Part shown: piece by piece, positions 1-6,597 of the stretch
Layout of the letters: each line of letters starts with the position of its first letter
How positions within the stretch are numbered: the stretch's first letter is position 1
Source of the DNA: Lachnospiraceae bacterium
GTDB lineage: Bacteria > Bacillota > Clostridia > Lachnospirales > Lachnospiraceae
DNA length: 8,166 nucleotides
Direction: 5' to 3'
NCBI GenBank assembly: GCA_022790905.1
Contig: JAAVYC010000178.1
Coordinates: 1 to 8,166, forward strand
The notes under the pieces: model-generated
Database searches by the model: none
Seen by the model: only the letters and a program-made list of their open reading frames with translations
What the model was told of the DNA's origin: nothing
Position numbers and translations under genes: made by a program

Positions 1-1179
1 CACACGCTCTGGATTTAAAAACCGCTCAAACAAAAGATTATATTTGATCGGATCAATATTGGTAATTCCAATCGTATAGGATACGAGACTTCCCGCAGCG
101 CTTCCCCGCCCAGGCCCAACGATAATATCCCGTTCTCTTGCATAACGGATAAAATCCCAGACAATCAGAAAGTAATCTACATACCCCATTTTTTGAATGA
201 CAGAAAGTTCATAATCCAAACGTTCTCTTAATTCTTCATAATTTTTTGGATAGCGCTCTTTTAAGCCTTTTAAGCAGAGTTCCTTCAGATATTCCCACGA
301 ATCATATCCTTTTGGCACTTCAAAATGCGGCAGTTTCGTTACGCCAAATTCAATCTCCACATGACAGCGGTCCGCAATTTTTTGCGTATTCTCAAGCGCC
401 TGCATCGCATATGGAAACAGTTCTCTCATTTCCTCCTCGGACTTCACATAATACTGACCGCCCTCATAGCGCATTCGATCCTCATCCGCCAATTTTTTTC
501 CGGTCTGGATACAGAGCAAGATATCATGAGGTTCCACGTCTTGCGCATAAGTATAATGAATATCATTCGTCGCCACAAGTTCAATATCCAACTCTTTGCT
601 CATATTGATCAACTGCTGATTGACATTCTTTTGCTCCGGTATCCCGTGATCCTGCAATTCTAAAAAAAAGTTTCCTCTTCCAAAACATTCCTGATAGCGG
701 AGTGCAGCTTCTTTTGCCCCCTCGTAATTTCCCCGACTGATTGCCTTCGGGACTTCTCCGGCGAGACATGCAGAAAGCGCAATAATCCCCTCATGATATT
801 GGCGCAAAACCTCCATATCCACCCGAGGTCTATAGTAATAACCATCCACAAATCCTTTTGAGACGATCTTCATCAGATTACTGTAGCCCGTATTGTTTTC
901 TGCTAACAATACAAGATGGTAATAGCGATCTTCCCCGTGCACATTTTCGCGGTCAAACCGAGAATTCGGCGCCACATAAACTTCACATCCAAGGATTGGA
1001 TTAATTCCCGCCTCTTTCGCCGCTTTATAAAAATCAATGATGCCGTACATGACACCGTGATCTGTAATTGCCGCGCTATTCATTCCGAGTTCTTTGATTT
1101 TTGCAACATACTCTTTAATTTTATTCGACCCATCTAAAAGACTGTATTCTGTATGGACATGCAGATGCGCAAACGCCAT
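1..1179 (-). CDS. dnaE: DNA polymerase III subunit alpha (DnaE), 5' part only
   Basis: This is the catalytic subunit of the replicative DNA polymerase (C-family), acting at the replication fork. Only the first 393 codons are present; the frame is open to the window edge, and full-length DnaE is usually about 1,100-1,200 residues. The N-terminal PHP domain is clear: HLHVHTEYSLLDG at residues 5-17, ITDHGVMYG at 38-46, GCEVYVAP at 64-71, LSACLAGE at 135-142 and VATNDIHY at 202-209. The start of the polymerase palm follows, with GPGRGSAAGS at 355-364 and FERFLNPERV at the cut end, just before the expected PDIDIDF catalytic motif. The histidines and aspartate of the PHP metal site (H5, H7, D40, H41) look intact, so metal binding is possible. 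The ATG at 1177-1179 has a strong GGAGGAG ribosome binding site at 1184-1190. It is transcribed away from the secreted-protein gene at 1331. I see no frameshift. Confidence 0.97.
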   Translation of the reverse strand, partial: MAFAHLHVHTEYSLLDGSNKIKEYVAKIKELGMNSAAITDHGVMYGIIDFYKAAKEAGINPILGCEVYVAPNSRFDRENVHGEDRYYHLVLLAENNTGYSNLMKIVSKGFVDGYYYRPRVDMEVLRQYHEGIIALSACLAGEVPKAISRGNYEGAKEAALRYQECFGRGNFFLELQDHGIPEQKNVNQQLINMSKELDIELVATNDIHYTYAQDVEPHDILLCIQTGKKLADEDRMRYEGGQYYVKSEEEMRELFPYAMQALENTQKIADRCHVEIEFGVTKLPHFEVPKGYDSWEYLKELCLKGLKERYPKNYEELRERLDYELSVIQKMGYVDYFLIVWDFIRYARERDIIVGPGRGSAAGSLVSYTIGITNIDPIKYNLLFERFLNPERV

Positions 1180-1215
1180 AATTCTCCTCCGTTCTCTTTC
1201 ATCAAAATTATACCT

Positions 1216-1244
1216 ATTATACTATTTATTTCCCTGAGAGACAA
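1216..1244 (-). promoter_or_regulatory. dnaE promoter, sigma-A type
   Basis: On the minus strand a -35 box TTGTCT (1239-1244) and a perfect -10 box TATAAT (1216-1221) are separated by exactly 17 bp. The predicted transcription start is about 7 bases further, giving a leader of roughly 30 bases that carries the GGAGGAG ribosome binding site of dnaE. A second TATAAT lies at 1207-1212, but it has no comparable -35 box. The match is visual; no transcript data are available. Confidence 0.75.
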
Positions 1245-1264
1245 TCTGCTTTTTACAAAACAAC

Positions 1265-1293
1265 TTGTCTTGTCCGTAAATTGTTTATATAAT
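1265..1293 (+). promoter_or_regulatory. promoter of the secreted repeat protein, sigma-A type
   Basis: The -35 box TTGTCT (1265-1270) and -10 box TATAAT (1288-1293) have a 17 bp spacer, the same hexamers and spacing as the divergent dnaE promoter. Only 20 bp separate the two -35 boxes, so the polymerases would bind back to back. The predicted start near 1300 gives a leader of about 30 bases before the ATG at 1331. Confidence 0.75.
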
Positions 1294-1315
1294 AAAAATC
1301 ACACTATATCTTATG

Positions 1316-1321
1316 AAAGGA
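1316..1321 (+). promoter_or_regulatory. ribosome binding site that sets the start at 1331
   Basis: AAAGGA lies 9 bases before the ATG at 1331-1333. An in-frame ATG at 1313 is six codons earlier, but it lies just before this site, is only about 13 bases from the predicted transcription start, and has no ribosome binding site of its own. The later start also gives a textbook signal peptide beginning MKKRK. Confidence 0.7.
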
Positions 1322-1330
1322 TTGATTACC

Positions 1331-2233
1331 ATGAAAAAAAGAAAACATCTTTATCTGCATCTTTTAACCCTCTGTTTCTTAGCGGCCTTTTTCTTTGTTG
1401 TACCAGTAAAAGCGCAAGCCTCATCTTGCAGGCAATGCAACCGTGAAACAAAAATCGGAAAATATTATATCTGGAACGATTATAATTCACACTCGCTTCG
1501 CATATCCACATCCAAATCGGGAAACGGAAAAGTTCTGGCCAAACCTTCAGCGGGGCGTAGTATCGCAGCTTTTTGCATCTCCGATGGATCCACCGTCTAC
1601 TATGCGGAAAACGGAGCGTACAATTCTGCCGGAAACTGTACCAGCTATATCTACAAAATCAGAGTAAATGGAAAAGGACGCACCAAAATCGGCAAATTAA
1701 AAAACTCCAGTGGCCCGAAAGCCTATTACAAAGGCAACTTGTATTTGAGCTGCTTTGACCAGTCTGATGGTACACTGATACATACTTACAGTATGAGTGT
1801 CAAGACCGGAAAAGCAAAACGGATTATGAAAAACGCCGCAATTCAGCAGCAAAATGGGCAGTACCTGCTTGCCAGCCCAAATAGCGGCGCAGTGATTCCT
1901 CTAGATCTCTATATTTATAATTGCAAGACCAAAAAGCAAGTTCGAATCACCAAAAAATCCGTTTCCGCCAATATCGTTGGCAAAAAACTCTATTACGCCG
2001 AATGTGTCAAAGATCATGGTACCAACAGCACATTCCGCATCCGCAGCTGCAATCTGTCCGGAAAGAGCAAAAAAACGATCAAAGGGACACTGAACGCGAG
2101 CGGAATAGGCAAGATCACATCCAAATACGTATGCTATTATATTTATAAAAATTATGGCGGATACCGTTATTATCGTTATGATTTTAAATCTAAAAAAGCA
2201 AAAGAAATCAGTTACTCTAGCTATTCGAGGTAG
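1331..2233 (+). CDS. secreted repeat protein, probable six-bladed beta-propeller-like fold
   Basis: This is a 300-residue exported protein of unknown function. Residues 1-30 form a classical signal peptide: basic MKKRK, a hydrophobic core at about 7-26, and a likely cleavage after VKAQA at residue 30. I see no lipobox, sortase motif or second membrane segment, so it is probably released or held by charge. The mature part shows six similar units of about 30-45 residues, starting near 41, 78, 130, 176, 217 and 263. Each has a hydrophobic or YY strand (KYYIW, TVYYAEN, KAYYKGN, QYLLA, KLYYAEC, YVCYYIY), then a second Y/R-rich strand, then a lysine-rich turn (for example GKGRTKIGK, KTGKAKRI, KSKKTIKG, KSKKAKEI). 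This resembles clostridial DUF5050/TolB-like propeller proteins, but the assignment is by pattern only. The mature chain is very basic and has nine cysteines, including CRQC right after the cleavage site. It is monocistronic, with its own promoter and terminator. Confidence 0.85.
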   Translation: MKKRKHLYLHLLTLCFLAAFFFVVPVKAQASSCRQCNRETKIGKYYIWNDYNSHSLRISTSKSGNGKVLAKPSAGRSIAAFCISDGSTVYYAENGAYNSAGNCTSYIYKIRVNGKGRTKIGKLKNSSGPKAYYKGNLYLSCFDQSDGTLIHTYSMSVKTGKAKRIMKNAAIQQQNGQYLLASPNSGAVIPLDLYIYNCKTKKQVRITKKSVSANIVGKKLYYAECVKDHGTNSTFRIRSCNLSGKSKKTIKGTLNASGIGKITSKYVCYYIYKNYGGYRYYRYDFKSKKAKEISYSSYSR

Positions 2234-2254
2234 ATGAATCTACCTCAATTTTTC
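2227..2254 (+). terminator. intrinsic terminator overlapping the stop codon of the secreted protein gene
   Basis: A perfect 8-bp stem (GAGGTAGA at 2227-2234, TCTACCTC at 2239-2246) with the four-base loop TGAA is followed by AATTTTTC. The TAG stop codon at 2231-2233 and the last arginine codon form part of the left arm. The gene therefore ends inside its terminator, with no 3' untranslated spacer. Confidence 0.85.
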
Positions 2255-2262
2255 TATTATTC

Positions 2263-2493
2263 TTTGAAGAATATCAGGCACTTTCAAAAAAGTAGTGCGA
2301 CAAAATTCGTTGTATTTGCCACGGGCGCAACCCCTAATACCATGAAAGATATCATAGACGAAGCCTGGAAAAACAATTTGACACCTGAGGAATTAAAAAA
2401 CATTCCACATTTTTATATGCAAAGTGGATTGAGATATGAAATTCTAAAGAATATATCAATCCGCTGCTCTCTTACTTGCAAGAACTTGAGTAA
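2263..2493 (+). pseudogene. decayed flavodoxin-domain protein, internal and C-terminal remnants
   Basis: Three pieces of one flavodoxin-like protein are visible in two frames. Piece one, FEEYQALSKK, is at 2263-2292 and is followed at once by a TAG. Piece two, about 2303-2440 in the next frame, contains KFVVFATGATP and LTPEELKNIPHFYMQSG, typical (from memory) of the FMN-binding flavodoxin-domain family in clostridia. Piece three, back in the first frame at 2443-2493, reads SKEYINPLLSYLQELE and then a natural TAA; it matches the usual C-terminal end of such proteins. The junction near 2440 appears to lack the roughly 50-residue segment that normally lies between. The N-terminal FMN phosphate-binding part is missing; the sequence begins right after the neighbouring terminator. 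No promoter or ribosome binding site is visible. An intact flavodoxin would be an FMN electron carrier or redox protein; this copy cannot make one. Piece one is the least certain. Confidence 0.72.
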
Positions 2494-2607
2494 GCACGCA
2501 GTTCTCACTCTGTGTCCTGTTCCATAGGTGCAATTCGAGGGTATGATGATCCATGAAAAGAGAAGCATATGGAATGAATCACAACATGGATAAGCGGAGA
2601 AAAATTG

Positions 2608-2646
2608 AAAAGAGCGGGTGATACAAAATGTATGCCTGCTCTTTTT
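2608..2646. terminator. bidirectional intrinsic terminator downstream of hsdR
   Basis: An imperfect hairpin pairs AAAAGAGC (2608-2615) with GCTCTTTT (2638-2645). The inner stem pairs GG with CC and ATACA with TGTAT, with two G-T wobbles and one bulged G, around a short A-rich loop. An A run on the left and a T run on the right (to 2646) let it act in both directions. It lies 27 bases after the hsdR stop and closes the minus-strand operon; it would also stop any plus-strand read-through from the pseudogene side. Confidence 0.8.
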
Positions 2647-2672
2647 ATCATAATAATTTTCATTTATCTCCA

Positions 2673-5600
2673 CTACGCAACCGCATTGGAATTGATACTG
2701 TCAATCACCTTTCTAATCCCCATCCATATATTTAAGTCTGTAAATATCTCAACAATACTTCCCTGATCCGTAAAGGGCGCTTCCTGCAAGACAGACAGAT
2801 CTTTCATCATACCGTTATGGACAATATACTCTACAATCTGATTGACAAAATAAATTTGTCTGCTGTCCAGATTCGTGAGATACTCTGAAAATGCCTCCTT
2901 TGCTGCATTCATATCCAACCCTACAATCTCCCGCACAAATTCCCCTAAAGGTTTCGTACCAAATTCACTTTCATAGTCCTGCTTTGTTCCCACTTCTTTC
3001 CATAGAATCGCTTCTAGAGCTTCAATATCTGTATCCATAAGTGGTTTATTCGTCTTTAATTTTGCGATCACAAGATTATCCTGATGCTGCCTGATATAGA
3101 ATTCCGCTTTTGCCTTATAATTTTTCAATTCATCATTTTCTAACTCCGATTCCTTCCATTCCATGGACAACAAGTCATCCTCAAAATTTGTATCATAGCG
3201 AATATTATTTTTCGGAATATATTTCATGAGATTACGAAGCTTTTCCCGTATTTCCTCAAACTCATCCATTCCCGCACGTTCTATATAATCAGTGTCAAGA
3301 ATCTTATGGATCAAATCTGACTGCGCCTGAATTTCTGGAATATTTGCTATACTGGCAATTCCGTTCACTCTTTTATAAAGATCATTTCGCGCCCTTGTAT
3401 ATTTTTTACCTGCTAAATACGCCAATTCTATTCCATACATCAGAGCATCAAAACGGACCGCACTTGCCTCTTCTTCATCCGGCAGGATCAGTGGCGCCAC
3501 TTCTTCTTTTACCAGCAGCGTATCTTCATATGACAGGGTCTGATAGTTACTCTCCGAGGAATATAATTCAACATATTTTAGGTGCTGTCTCACTGCAAAA
3601 TTATCTTTAGGCAATTCCTTCACTTTTTCTGACATCTGTTGAACTAATGCTTTTCTATATGCGATCAACCGATCCTCCTGATAGTCAATATCCTGCAATT
3701 TGTAAGAGATCTCAAATTTCAGATTGAAAATAGCCCCTTGTAATGTCATCCCATTTGCAGCTGCTCTGCCTCGGTTCATCCTGAAAAATTCAAAGTTCCC
3801 GCAGAAATCAAATATGTAAAATTTTTGCTTATCTTCTCCATCCAACAATGTCGGACAAAGTCTCGTTCCTCTGCCGATCATCTGCCAAAATTTTGCCTTA
3901 CTCATTACTTTTTTGAAAAATACCAGATTCACAACTTCCGGCACATCAATTCCCGTATCCAGCATATCTACAGAAATAGCAATCTGCGGCATTTTTTTTG
4001 GATCTGAGAACTCATCAATTGCGCTCTGCGCATAGGTTATATAATTGTCTATCACCTTTGCAAAATCTGGAAGATGTGGATACTCTTTATGAAAGACTTC
4101 CAAGATCTTTTCTGCATGATCATGACTTTTCGCAAAAATAATAGTTTTTCCCAGCTTCTGGCCATAATCAATTTTGATTCCCTCCGTCATAAGTATATTT
4201 AACACTTGACGTATCGTGTCTTCATTAAAAATCCATGTATTTAAGGCTGAAGAATGGATTGTTTTTGGAATTTCACCAGATTCGTCCTCAAACGTTGACT
4301 CATAGGCCTCTTTATCTTCTTCTGAGAGCTCATCATATACAATGCCCTGTTCCATAAACTTCAATTTGGTTTCTATCGATACATAGTCGACTAAATATTC
4401 GTCCTTAACGGCCTGTGCTAAATCATACCCATAAGTCGGAACGCCATTTTCCAATTCAAAGATTTCATACGTATTTTTGTCTATCTCATCTTTCGGCGTC
4501 GCTGTGAGTCCGACAAGCGGCGCGTCGAAATAGGTAAAAATATCTTTATATTTATTGTAAATAGACCGATGTGCCTCATCGCATATCACCAGATCAAAAT
4601 GTCCGCACGTAAACAGCTTTCCTTCCCCATCATCTATTGTATCAATACAATGAATCATTGTCTGATAGGTCGAGAAAACACAATGGGCATTGCAGTTGTC
4701 TTTTTCTTCCACTAAATTGGTACACGACAGATTTGGAAGCAGATTGACAAAATTTCTCTTTGCCTGCGTAACCAGTGAATTGCGGTCTGCCAGAAACAAA
4801 ATATTTTTTACCCAGCCCGCCTTTAACAACACATCGCATAATGCGATCACGGTCCTCGTCTTGCCAGAACCGGTCGCCATGACAAGCAATGCTTTTCTTC
4901 GATTCTTTTCATCAAAGCTCATGCAAACCGATTTAATCGCTGATTCCTGATAATATCTACCTGCAATCTGTTTATCCACGGTAACGTGTCGGAGACTTGT
5001 CCTCATGGATAAGAGATTAAACCATTTTTCTAAATCTCTTCTTGAGTAGATTGCCGCACACTTTCTTTCCGGATACTGCCCGTCAAGGATATGAGTCTCA
5101 AATCCATTCGTCAAAAAAATAACTGGTCTTCTCCCATATTTTTGTTCCAATAGATCGGCATATAGTTTCGCCTGCTGCCTTCCCTTTGATACGTCCACAC
5201 AGGTACGTTTTGCCTCAATAACTGCGAGAGGTCTGTGCATAGTATCATAAAGCACATAGTCTGCATATCCCATTTCAGATTTATTGGGCATTCCGGGGAG
5301 TTCAACTTCGGAAAACCAATCTTTCCCCTCTGTCCATCCGGCATCCACAAGCATAGAATCTATATAAAGTTTTCTCGTCTTATATTCAGATAAATCCAGC
5401 GGTTTCGGAACATAATTCGGCTGCTGTTCCTGCCTGCGCGCTGACAGAGCTTCCTTTAGAGAAGCATTTTCTTCCATCAGTCTCTTTAAATCAAGTTCTT
5501 GCTGCGCTGATTTTTCCTGCTGCATTTTTAGCTTTTGCGCTCTCGCTTTTGCACTGTCTTTTCGCGCATTGATAAGACTTTCATCAAAGACATGCTCCTC

Positions 5601-5990
5601 ATATTGATCTGAATAACAATACGCGATATAATCGAGATAGATAAATAGATTTTCAAGACAAAGCATAGCCTCGTCTCTTCCCAATTTTTTGCCGCCGTGC
5701 GCAGCATTATTTCCGCACCTGCGTATATAGTCCATTCTCTTCCAGATATCGGGACCTACAATCTGTCTGTAATCCTCGGCATTCATCAAACTCTGGAGGT
5801 TATCCTGATACGGCAGCTCTAACTCTGCATCCACGGAATACATCCATTTCAGGGCAAACTCCATCGCCCTGCGGCTGTTTATAATACTGGCCTCAGGATC
5901 CATAAAAATTATTTTTTCTGCTGATATAGCTACATCGGCAAAAGCAGAGAATTTTGATTCTTTCTTTAAATAATCAAAATTAGTTATCAT
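2673..5990 (-). CDS. hsdR: type I restriction enzyme, R (restriction/translocation) subunit
   Basis: This 1,105-residue protein is the ATP-driven DNA translocase and nuclease subunit of a type I restriction complex, which normally needs HsdM and HsdS. The domain order is complete. Residues 1-130 form a DUF4145-like helical domain as in EcoKI/EcoEI HsdR, and 140-185 are a charged probable coiled coil. The nuclease follows, with a PD-(D/E)xK core (D244 in GYADYVLY, E259 and K261 in VIEAKRT) and the type I QxxxY motif at 273-277. The SF2 helicase motor has Walker A ATGSGKT at 372-378, DEAH at 471-474, LTATP at 495-499, KTIIFAKS at 615-622, DTGIDVPEVV at 678-687 and QMIGRGTR at 703-710. A helical C-terminal region of EcoEI type runs from about 830 to the end. 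No key residue appears lost. I chose ATG 5990 because GAGG lies 8 bases upstream. A TTG at 6020 in the same frame would add ten residues but has no ribosome binding site. It follows the nitroreductase gene by 13 bases. No hsdM or hsdS is present in the window. Confidence 0.93.
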   Translation of the reverse strand: MITNFDYLKKESKFSAFADVAISAEKIIFMDPEASIINSRRAMEFALKWMYSVDAELELPYQDNLQSLMNAEDYRQIVGPDIWKRMDYIRRCGNNAAHGGKKLGRDEAMLCLENLFIYLDYIAYCYSDQYEEHVFDESLINARKDSAKARAQKLKMQQEKSAQQELDLKRLMEENASLKEALSARRQEQQPNYVPKPLDLSEYKTRKLYIDSMLVDAGWTEGKDWFSEVELPGMPNKSEMGYADYVLYDTMHRPLAVIEAKRTCVDVSKGRQQAKLYADLLEQKYGRRPVIFLTNGFETHILDGQYPERKCAAIYSRRDLEKWFNLLSMRTSLRHVTVDKQIAGRYYQESAIKSVCMSFDEKNRRKALLVMATGSGKTRTVIALCDVLLKAGWVKNILFLADRNSLVTQAKRNFVNLLPNLSCTNLVEEKDNCNAHCVFSTYQTMIHCIDTIDDGEGKLFTCGHFDLVICDEAHRSIYNKYKDIFTYFDAPLVGLTATPKDEIDKNTYEIFELENGVPTYGYDLAQAVKDEYLVDYVSIETKLKFMEQGIVYDELSEEDKEAYESTFEDESGEIPKTIHSSALNTWIFNEDTIRQVLNILMTEGIKIDYGQKLGKTIIFAKSHDHAEKILEVFHKEYPHLPDFAKVIDNYITYAQSAIDEFSDPKKMPQIAISVDMLDTGIDVPEVVNLVFFKKVMSKAKFWQMIGRGTRLCPTLLDGEDKQKFYIFDFCGNFEFFRMNRGRAAANGMTLQGAIFNLKFEISYKLQDIDYQEDRLIAYRKALVQQMSEKVKELPKDNFAVRQHLKYVELYSSESNYQTLSYEDTLLVKEEVAPLILPDEEEASAVRFDALMYGIELAYLAGKKYTRARNDLYKRVNGIASIANIPEIQAQSDLIHKILDTDYIERAGMDEFEEIREKLRNLMKYIPKNNIRYDTNFEDDLLSMEWKESELENDELKNYKAKAEFYIRQHQDNLVIAKLKTNKPLMDTDIEALEAILWKEVGTKQDYESEFGTKPLGEFVREIVGLDMNAAKEAFSEYLTNLDSRQIYFVNQIVEYIVHNGMMKDLSVLQEAPFTDQGSIVEIFTDLNIWMGIRKVIDSINSNAVA

Positions 5991-5998
5991 ACGTTTTT

Positions 5999-6002
5999 CC
6001 TC
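5999..6002 (-). promoter_or_regulatory. hsdR ribosome binding site, next to the nitroreductase stop codon
   Basis: GAGG on the minus strand is 8 bases before the ATG at 5988-5990 and begins one base after the nitroreductase TGA (6004-6006). Ribosomes finishing the upstream gene would arrive on this site, which favours translational coupling. It supports ATG 5990 over the upstream TTG as the start of hsdR. Confidence 0.7.
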
Positions 6003-6003
6003 G

Positions 6004-6597
6004 TCATTTTCTCCACTCAACTACGTCTTCAAAATTTTTCCGCGGTCTCTCTTTTGGAGATTCATCCGGATACCCAAAAGCAATAGCCGCGACAAGTTGT
6101 CCTTCACGATTCAGCCATTCACATAATTCTGAATAAGCAAAATAGATATCACAAATCCATAGACTCCCTATCTCTTTTTCCGTGGCGGCAAGAATCATAT
6201 TTTGTATAGCTGCACCTATCGACTGAATATTACAAATTTCATAAATGCGTTCTTCTGGTGTTAACTCCGACAAAATACTTTCTCCTAAAGAATTGACAAC
6301 AAACACTATGACTGGCGCATCTGCCATTACATCAACCGTATGTTTTGCTGCGGCGATATGCTGTCTATTTTGCGGCAACAGCGCACTTTCGTTTTCTTCT
6401 CTTGAAATCCCCTGGCGAAAAATTTTAAGCATTTCCTCTTTTTCTTTTCCCTGCACCACAATGAATTTCCACGGTTGTCTATTCTTAGAAGAAGGAGCTT
6501 TTATTCCACTTTGAATAATCTCGATCACATCTTTTTCCGCTATAGGCGTGTCTAAGAATTTTCTTATACTTCGTCTGTCATAAATTGCAGAAATCAT
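6004..6597 (-). CDS. nitroreductase-family FMN oxidoreductase
   Basis: This 197-residue cytoplasmic flavoprotein belongs to the nitroreductase superfamily, whose members are usually FMN-containing NAD(P)H-dependent homodimers. Family features are RRSIRKF at residues 8-14 and APSSKNRQPWKF at 34-45 (FMN phosphate and ring contacts). QSIGAAIQNMILAA at 125-138 is the dimer/FMN helix, and the C-terminal AFGYPDESPKERPRK at 173-187 is typical of the family. The length is normal and there is no sign of damage. The true substrate cannot be read from sequence; quinones, flavins or nitro compounds are all possible. The ATG at 6595-6597 overlaps the TGA of the upstream kinase gene by four bases (ATGA), and hsdR follows within 13 bases. 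All three are therefore probably co-transcribed. Only a weak GTGAG-type ribosome binding site precedes it, consistent with coupled translation from the kinase gene. Confidence 0.92.
   Translation of the reverse strand: MISAIYDRRSIRKFLDTPIAEKDVIEIIQSGIKAPSSKNRQPWKFIVVQGKEKEEMLKIFRQGISREENESALLPQNRQHIAAAKHTVDVMADAPVIVFVVNSLGESILSELTPEERIYEICNIQSIGAAIQNMILAATEKEIGSLWICDIYFAYSELCEWLNREGQLVAAIAFGYPDESPKERPRKNFEDVVEWRK

Noticed and set aside
246..608. Plus-strand open frames inside the dnaE region
   Set aside because: They are antisense shadows; the minus strand encodes continuous, clearly recognisable DnaE.
2234..2527. A 97-codon plus-strand open frame read as an intact gene
   Set aside because: Its ATG sits in the loop of the upstream terminator with no ribosome binding site, and only its middle part resembles a flavodoxin; the true C-terminal coding sequence lies in another frame. 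It is better called a pseudogene.
2553..2621. A short 22-codon plus-strand frame beginning MKREAYGMNHN
   Set aside because: It has no convincing ribosome binding site or family resemblance, and its end lies in the terminator hairpin.
2413..2673. An 86-codon minus-strand open frame after hsdR
   Set aside because: It is antisense to the flavodoxin remnant, runs through the terminator hairpin, and has no recognisable protein features.
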